Shown here: one piece after another, positions 1 through 5,500 of the stretch
Numbering within the stretch: position 1 is the stretch's first letter
Layout of the letters: the number at the start of each line of letters is the position of its first letter
DNA from: Lachnospiraceae bacterium
GTDB lineage: Bacteria; Bacillota_A; Clostridia; Lachnospirales; Lachnospiraceae
Direction: 5' to 3'
Length of the DNA stretch: 8,017 bases
NCBI GenBank assembly: GCA_017632755.1
Contig: JAGBQU010000201.1
Coordinates: 1 to 8,017, forward strand
Notes under the pieces: model-generated
Database searches by the model: none
The model's input: the letters and a program-made list of their open reading frames with translations, nothing else
Told to the model about the DNA's origin: nothing
Position numbers and translations under genes: made by a program

Positions 1-489
1 GATATCAACAGTGCGGGAATAGAAGAGGTGGCGCTGCTTGCAAAGGATGACCCTGTGGATGTGCGTTTCATTGAACTTATGCCCCTTGGATGCGGAAAAG
101 GCTATGATGGCGTGGAGTCGGATGAGCTGCTGTGCCGGCTGGAAGAACGTTTTGGCAGGGCAGAAAGCCTGCGGTCAGAGACAGGTGTCGGACCTGCCTG
201 CTACTATCGTTTTGCGGGATTTCAAGGGAGGATCGGTTTTATCAGTCCTCTGTCACATCAGTTCTGCCATGCCTGCAACAGGGTAAGACTCACCTCGGAT
301 GGTTTTTTGAAGTTGTGTCTGCAGTATCCGGATGGGGTGGATCTGAAAACTCCCCTGCGAGGAGGATGCACGGACGATGAACTTGCCGACCTGATCGGGG
401 AGGCAATCCGAAGAAAGCCTGCGGCACACGCCTTCCGGGACGCTGCGGGTCTTTGCGAGGAAAGAAAGATGGTACAGATCGGAGGATGA
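1..489 (+). CDS. moaA: MoaA, GTP 3',8-cyclase, C-terminal half (5' truncated by window edge)
   Basis: The frame is open from base 1 and ends at TGA 487-489, giving 162 residues, about half of a usual MoaA of roughly 320-330. MoaA is a radical-SAM enzyme that, with MoaC, turns GTP into cyclic pyranopterin monophosphate, the first stage of molybdenum cofactor synthesis in the cytoplasm. The radical-SAM CxxxCxxC motif lies upstream of the window. What is visible is the C-terminal [4Fe-4S] site that binds GTP: C89-x2-C92-x13-C106 (fragment numbering), in the context GFISPLSHQFCHACNRVRLT, with the family's NRxRLT arginines. The protein ends MVQIGG; the terminal Gly-Gly is the conserved MoaA tail needed for activity, so the 3' end is intact. 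The next gene begins 4 nt after the stop. Family assignment is firm; the N-terminal half cannot be judged. Confidence 0.95.
   Translation, partial: DINSAGIEEVALLAKDDPVDVRFIELMPLGCGKGYDGVESDELLCRLEERFGRAESLRSETGVGPACYYRFAGFQGRIGFISPLSHQFCHACNRVRLTSDGFLKLCLQYPDGVDLKTPLRGGCTDDELADLIGEAIRRKPAAHAFRDAAGLCEERKMVQIGG
481..485 (+). promoter_or_regulatory. Ribosome binding site deciding a GTG start
   Basis: A perfect GGAGG lies inside the last codons of moaA, 8 nt before GTG 494. The frame has no in-frame ATG nearby upstream. The nearby ATG at 486-488 opens a frame that closes after three codons. This supports GTG 494 as the start and suggests translational coupling to moaA. Confidence 0.8.
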
Positions 490-493
490 TGGA

Positions 494-1411
494 GTGAATA
501 CGGGAAAAATCGCGGCAGTATGTATCAGTGAAAAAAAGGGGACCGTTAAGAAGGATGTCGGCGAATGCCGGATCCGAGAGGATCATGGTCTGGAGACAGA
601 TGCGCATGCGGGGAGCGGCAGGCAGGTGAGTCTGCTCTCTCTGGATCGTGTCCGCGAATTTGAAGAGCGGTCCAAAATGAAGATCGAAGCAGGTGCCTTT
701 GGAGAAAATCTTCTGGTGGAAGGCCTGGATCTTAGAACCTGCCCTATCGGGGCGCGCCTTCGCTGCGGGGAGGCGCTTCTTGAGATCACGCAGATCGGGA
801 AGGAATGTCACCTTGGCTGTGAGATCAGAACGAGGACGGGTGACTGCATCATGCCAAGGGAAGGTGTTTTTGCGCGTGTCCTCGAGGGGGGAATGGTCAG
901 AACGGATGATATGGTAAAGAGAGAATATCTGCCCTTTCGGGCTGCAGTCATCACCGCAAGCGACAGAGCCTATCGGGGCACATATGAGGATGAGAGCGGA
1001 CCGCTTGTTGCCACGTTGCTTGAGCAGAACGGATATCAGGTGACCGAGACCATCGTATTGCCGGATGAAGAAGAGTTATTGTATCAGGAGCTTGTCCGGA
1101 TAGCGGATCAGGAGAGTCCGGACATTATTCTGACAACAGGCGGAACGGGATTTTCCGTAAGAGACAGAATGCCGGAGGCCTCGCTGCGGGCAGCCGAGCG
1201 GAACGCGCCCGGGGTTGCGGAAGCGATAAGAGCACACAGTATGCAGATCACACCGCGCGCGATGTTATCCCGTGCGGTCAGCGTGATACGCGGCACAACC
1301 TTGATCGTCAACCTGCCCGGTAGTCCGAAAGCCGTACGGGAATGTCTGGATTATCTGCTGCCAAATCTGGAACATGGTCTGCGGATTCTGAGAGGAGAGG
1401 CGGACGGATGA
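494..1411 (+). CDS. MOSC domain fused to MogA-type molybdopterin adenylyltransferase
   Basis: 305 residues, start GTG 494. Residues about 1-143 are a MOSC domain, with GLETDAHAG-SGRQVSLLSL (32-50), GAFGENL (67-73) and a Cys-rich stretch ITQIGKECHLGCE (98-110) followed by GDCIMPREGVFARVL. MOSC domains carry or bind sulfurated molybdenum cofactor through cysteine chemistry. Residues about 148-305 are a MogA/MoaB domain: AVITASDRAYRGTYEDESG, the nucleotide/pterin-binding TTGGTG (214-219), RDRMPEAS with Asp224, and the C-terminal NLPGSPKA (273-280). MogA-type enzymes adenylate molybdopterin with ATP, priming it for molybdate or tungstate insertion. The gene sits between moaA and fdhD and overlaps fdhD by ATGA. 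Both halves look complete, so this is a real fusion and not a frameshifted pair. The MOSC half may hold or hand over the cofactor, but that is inference. Confidence 0.92.
   Translation: MNTGKIAAVCISEKKGTVKKDVGECRIREDHGLETDAHAGSGRQVSLLSLDRVREFEERSKMKIEAGAFGENLLVEGLDLRTCPIGARLRCGEALLEITQIGKECHLGCEIRTRTGDCIMPREGVFARVLEGGMVRTDDMVKREYLPFRAAVITASDRAYRGTYEDESGPLVATLLEQNGYQVTETIVLPDEEELLYQELVRIADQESPDIILTTGGTGFSVRDRMPEASLRAAERNAPGVAEAIRAHSMQITPRAMLSRAVSVIRGTTLIVNLPGSPKAVRECLDYLLPNLEHGLRILRGEADG
1394..1400 (+). promoter_or_regulatory. Ribosome binding site of fdhD
   Basis: GGAGAGG inside the 3' end of the MOSC-MogA gene, 7 nt before ATG 1408. It selects this start over an in-frame upstream start at 1342, which lies wholly inside the preceding gene and would add 22 residues unlike FdhD. 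Confidence 0.75.
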
Positions 1412-2175
1412 ATACAGAGCGGACTAATTTGTACAAGGTGGCTTTGGACGGGACAAAGGAGCCCAAAAGCAGGGTGTGTCTCGAGGAACATGAATTGGAA
1501 ATCGTGGTGAATGAAAAAACGATGTATCATCTGGTCTGTACGCAGGATCGTTTGAAGGAACTTGTTTACGGAAGGCTCTATACCGATCGCATCATCGACA
1601 GCGCGGAGGATGTAAAGCTGTTTTTCCTGTGTAGATCGGAGCATACCGCCACGGTCCTTCTGGATGCGCAAAAGATGCCGGAGCCGATTCTTGACAAGGA
1701 GCTTTCCTGCTGCAGCGCCAACCACAGATTTTGTGACGTGGAGGGCAAAAGACAATTACATCCCATCGGGAAGCATGAGGTGGACTGGGAAAAGGTTTTT
1801 TATCTGACAAGGGTGTTTCAGGACGATAGAGGGCTGCATGGGGACACGGCGGCGGTACATAAAAGTATTCTGCTCCTGACCGGTGACAATGGCGCAAACG
1901 AGACAGTTTGCTTTGAGGACATAGGCAGGCACAATACAGTGGACAAAGCAGTGGGCTTCGCAATCCTGAACCATATCGACCTTTCTACATGTATGGTTTT
2001 CACTTCGGGACGGGTTCCCGTTGACATGACGGAGAAACTGATCGCAGCCGGCGTGCCGGTCCTTGTGTCAAAGTCTGTGCCTACCGCTGATTCTGTCCGC
2101 ATGGCGAAGCAGTACGGCCTGAGCCTGATCTGTCGCGCCTGGCCGGATGGTTGTGAGCTTTACTCACCGGTTTGA
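1408..2175 (+). CDS. fdhD: FdhD-family formate dehydrogenase accessory sulfurtransferase (divergent)
   Basis: 255 residues, ATG 1408, overlapping the previous stop as ATGA. FdhD takes sulfur from a cysteine desulfurase and passes it to the molybdenum or tungsten cofactor before insertion into formate dehydrogenase; it is cytoplasmic. Family signatures are clear. An N-terminal beta-rich part includes LKELVYGRLYTD (49-60). FEDIGRHNTVDKAVG (169-183) matches the conserved EDxGRHNxVDK motif. TSGRVPVDM (199-207) and GVPVLVSKSVPTADSV (215-230) match the C-terminal half. Two positions depart from the textbook pattern. The usual CGxC sulfur-carrier motif is replaced by adjacent C101-C102 and then C109. 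The usual TGGVH is TAAVH (147-151), aligned without a gap. The family call is strong, but sulfurtransferase activity in this variant is less certain. No formate dehydrogenase subunit is visible in the window. Confidence 0.9.
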   Translation: MNTERTNLYKVALDGTKEPKSRVCLEEHELEIVVNEKTMYHLVCTQDRLKELVYGRLYTDRIIDSAEDVKLFFLCRSEHTATVLLDAQKMPEPILDKELSCCSANHRFCDVEGKRQLHPIGKHEVDWEKVFYLTRVFQDDRGLHGDTAAVHKSILLLTGDNGANETVCFEDIGRHNTVDKAVGFAILNHIDLSTCMVFTSGRVPVDMTEKLIAAGVPVLVSKSVPTADSVRMAKQYGLSLICRAWPDGCELYSPV

Positions 2176-2194
2176 GGAAAGAGGGCAGCCGCAA

Positions 2195-2215
2195 GCGGCA
2201 AGCTTTCTTGCGCGC
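2195..2215 (+). terminator. Weak hairpin after fdhD, possible terminator
   Basis: GCAAG 2198-2202 pairs with CTTGC 2207-2211 across a CTTT loop. Skipping G2212 as a bulge adds three G-C pairs (2195-2197 with 2213-2215). A competing small stem GCCG/CGGC lies at 2188-2199. No T-run follows, only CAAAAGTTTG, so this is not a convincing intrinsic terminator. It is the only hairpin I can offer between the operon and the next gene. Confidence 0.3.
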
Positions 2216-2269
2216 CAAAAGTTTGTACAAGGTCAGGATTGACGGATGTAAAAAAACGGTGCATGCTTT

Positions 2270-2297
2270 TTGGGGGAAAATAAGGAAAAGATATAAT
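2270..2297 (+). promoter_or_regulatory. Likely sigma-70/A promoter of the giant prepilin gene
   Basis: A perfect TATAAT at 2292-2297 sits 16 nt after TTGGGG at 2270-2275, a poor -35 matching only its TTG. Transcription would start near 2303-2305, giving a leader of about 75 nt before ATG 2378. A better -35-like TTGACG at 2239-2244 exists but has only a weak -10 (CATGCT) at the right distance. The weak -35 next to a perfect -10 would suit an activator-dependent promoter; that is inference. Confidence 0.5.
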
Positions 2298-2300
2298 AAA

Positions 2301-2317
2301 TATGCCGTTTTATGCCG
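2301..2317 (+). repeat. TATGCCG direct repeat at 10-bp spacing, overlapping the predicted start of transcription
   Basis: TATGCCG occurs at 2301-2307 and again at 2311-2317, one helical turn apart and just after the TATAAT box. Two same-face sites here could be a repressor or regulator binding site, but the repeat is short and could be chance. Confidence 0.35.
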
Positions 2318-2377
2318 ATGAAATATACATAAGAATGCACATTTTTATTATAAGATACGAGAGTGGATGCGAAAGAT

Positions 2378-2500
2378 ATGGAAAAACAGTACGGATCGGT
2401 AAATAAAAATGCAGGATTTACGTTGCTGGAAATGATAGCGGTGATCACGGTGATCGCAATCTCAATGAGTGTTGCGGTGTGGGCCGTTATGGGCTGGATC
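2378..2500 (+). other. Type IV prepilin leader and N-terminal hydrophobic helix
   Basis: Residues 1-41 of the giant protein. A short hydrophilic leader with three lysines (K3, Q4, N9, K10, N11 region) ends in NAG, followed by FTLLEMIAVITVIAIS. The cut is expected between G13 and F14; Glu18 is +5, the residue used for pilin assembly. The hydrophobic stretch runs to about I41, then turns polar (HYEYTSSEEKAK) as in the exposed part of a pilin alpha-1 helix. This matches the class III signal handled by prepilin peptidase and is not a Sec signal-peptidase I site. Confidence 0.92.
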
Positions 2501-5500
2501 GCGCACTATGAGTACACCAGTAGCGAGGAAAAAGCAAAGATCATTTATATGGGGGCGCAGTCTGCCCTTTCGGCAGCAGAGAGCAGAGGCACTCTGGATG
2601 AATACATGGAGCAGTTAAAAGGCGAGATGACGTTGTTTTCGCAGAGTGGAGAGGGAAGCGGCCCTGACAAAGCGACATACGGTATTCCCACAAAACCGGA
2701 CAATGAGGGCAATGAGCATGAATATGGCTATCTCGCGGTGAGATCAGGGGATTATCAGGCGGATCCGGACAAAAAGATATTTGACCTGCTCAGAACTTAT
2801 GTGAGCGAAACGGAGCAGCTAAACGGTTCCATTGTGCTGGAATTTGATCTGACCGCCGGAAAGGTCTACTCTGCCTTTTACAGTACATGGGCGGACTCCA
2901 TTTCCTATGGCGCACAGGAGAGCGTTGTCCGCGGTGATTTTTACATCATCAAGGAAAGAAGAACCCCGGAATATCGGGAGGATTATGCAGTGGGGTACTA
3001 CGCTGCAGATCAGGTCAATGTGGTGCAGCTGGCGCGCGCGGAGGAACTCAGGATGAAGGAGTGTCAGCTACACAATGAGGAGACCCTGCATCTTACCATG
3101 AGCAGTACCTCGGTAAATGCCGATGCGGACACACAATTTACGGTGCAGCTGTATGACGCTTCGCAGACAGGCATGCAGCCGGCGTTGCAATGCTCTTTTT
3201 CCGTTGACAGAAGCATGCTCGGCGGAGCGGTGGATCAGCCCAGACTTGTGCAGACGCAGGTGACGGATGCGGACGGAAACTCTTTGGGCGATTATGCGTT
3301 TGTTCTCTCCTTTGATTCGCGGACCGATGCGGAGGGTGCGGAAGAATATGTGCTTTCTCTTACGCTGGATGCCCTTTCCACCGGACAGACAATGGCACTT
3401 ATGAAGCAAAAGCTCGAATCCGGCAGAACGGATAAGACGGGTTACAGCATCACAAGGCTTCTCGGAACATCGCCGCGGGATATCTTTGCACGGGTTTTGG
3501 TGCAGCCCAAGGATTCGCTGATAGCGTATGCGACAGGCCCGGCGATGGATTCCAATGTGGAGAATGATCTGTTTGCGACAAAGGTCGCAGGCAGCAGTTT
3601 TGCGGCGCGGGATGATGTCTATGAGATCGCAAGGTGCAGGCATCTTTCCAATATCCGTTACATGGAGCAGTACGCAAGCGCAACTGACCGTATGTATGCA
3701 TTGACAGAGGATCTGGACTGGAAAGACGGTGTGATCTATGACCCGTTAAAAGAGACCACGGGGGCTGTGCTTTACGCATCGGAGGATACGACAAAGACCG
3801 GATTCCCGATGATACCGAAATTGGGTGAAAAAAGTGTATTTGACGGGCAGGGAAATCAGATAACGGGATTGCTCATCACCAATGAGAGTGGCGCTCTCTA
3901 TCGATACAAATCCGATGGAACGCTCACCGATCCTGCGGCACCTGTCAACGTTGCAAAGACATTGGGGCTGTTTGGCACAAATCGCGGAACAGTCCAAAGA
4001 TTGATCTTTTCGGAGGCGAAGGTGACGGCACTTTCGGCTGCGCAGCACGCAATATCCGGGCAGGCCGATACGTCCGTATATGCAGATTCCCTGGAGGCAG
4101 TGGGAATTCTGTGCGGAAGAAATGAGGGATATTGCAGAGAACTCTATTTTGATAAGGAATGTGCGGTTAAGGCGAGCGTATTTGCCAATCTGAGAGATGA
4201 GGAAGAAGCAGTCACTGCCGGAATGGAACATCCCGCAAATGAGCCCTACCTCAATCAGATGTATGGCTGCGGCGTGGGGATGGTTGCCGGCACGGCCGTG
4301 CTGAAGGCGGAGGCCGTATTTGACAGGATAAGAACGGCAGGAAGCGTTGATGCCACGATATCCGGAACGGCCGCCAACATCAAAGATGCACCGGCGGTTA
4401 CCGACATAGTAGCGCGTGAAATGATCTATGATCATGCACAGATCCTTTCCGGAGGAAAGACAAATGCAGATTACTACGCATATGGAGTGGGGGGTCTTTT
4501 TGGCTATGTCTACGGGGAGTATCAAACGCAGACCGATCAGCTGGGAATCGGCATTTCCGGGGAGCTGGTTGCGGCAAACAAAGGATTGTCGCCGGATGCA
4601 CAGGGCGGTTATCTGCCGATGTATAGGCGGATCCGCAAGCAGGTTACCGAGACGGATGCAGCCGGAAATCAGGTAACTGTTTACAAACTGGTAAAGAGCA
4701 CGAAGGAAGAGGATAATCTTTTCGGAGACTGGCAGACCCAGTCGATCATGAACAAGGCGGATGTGAAGGGTGCGGCTTTCACCGGAGGAATTGTGGGCAA
4801 TCTTTATATTTCCGGCAAGGCAAACAGTCAGATCCCGCTGGATGCGGAAAACGATCCGAAGATTCCCGATGATGCAGTTGCGCATCTCTTGAACTGCCAT
4901 AATTATGGGGATTCAAGCGGAAGTGATTTCGTCGGAGGCATCGTGGGGGTCAATGGAGAAGGCGGATATATAAAGGATTGTGTTTCCTACGGAAGTCCCA
5001 GTGCCGGAAACGGTGTTGCCGCGGGGATTGCCTCTGAGAATTACGGATATATGAGCAAGTGTGTGGTTGACCGTGCAAAGGCTGATGCAGATCATGCGGA
5101 TCAGGCATATATTCCCAAGATAGAGGGGAATATGTTGTTCGCCGGTATCATCACCTCCACAAACCATAAAAACAGTATTGTATATCAATGCAGGAGCGCT
5201 GTCACACAGCTGGAGGAGAATACCAGGATCCTGATCTCCGGAAAGGAGATGCATACATTCGGTTTTCTGGTTGGAGAGAATGACGGAGTGGTAGATGGTG
5301 GAAGATCCGGCATCTATCTGGGATATGAGTCGCCCGAGACAAATCTGATCATCGGCGGAGCGGTCGGGATCAATAACAGTGTGGTAAAAAATGTTACCGT
5401 TATGTTTGATCTTGCAGACACAGGCCATGCAAACTGTATCGGTGGAGTTGTAGGGGAAAATCTGGGTGTCGTAAAGAGATGCCGCTTTGGCGGAAATATC

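Noticed and set aside
531..541. A7G4 run as a phase-variable tract
   Set aside because: It falls in a housekeeping cofactor gene, is short, and the downstream frame is intact; no sign of switching.
290..811. A 173-residue minus-strand open frame across moaA and the MOSC-MogA gene
   Set aside because: It is antisense to two firmly identified genes, spans their junction and shows no family motif.
1342..1407. An upstream start for FdhD
   Set aside because: The extra residues come from the overlapping MOSC-MogA 3' end in another frame, while ATG 1408 has GGAGAGG at a 7-nt spacing and a classic ATGA overlap.
2157..2316. A short plus-strand frame in the intergenic region reading LYKVRIDGCKK
   Set aside because: It has no ATG or GTG start with a ribosome binding site and ends at TGA 2314-2316. 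It is kept only as a possible remnant under the repeat finding.
2176..2377. Possible riboswitch, tRNA, CRISPR or insertion sequence end
   Set aside because: The 202-nt gap holds no CRISPR-type repeats, no tRNA-like stems or CCA end, no terminal inverted repeats, and no recognisable cyclic-di-GMP or molybdenum-cofactor riboswitch core.
3746..4900. A 384-residue open frame on the minus strand
   Set aside because: It lies wholly antisense to the giant prepilin-like gene, which has clear protein-level repeats. Its translation is Cys/Arg/Ile-rich without any recognisable motif. The other minus-strand frames at 3068-3643, 4913-5428 and 6608-7129 are rejected for the same reason.
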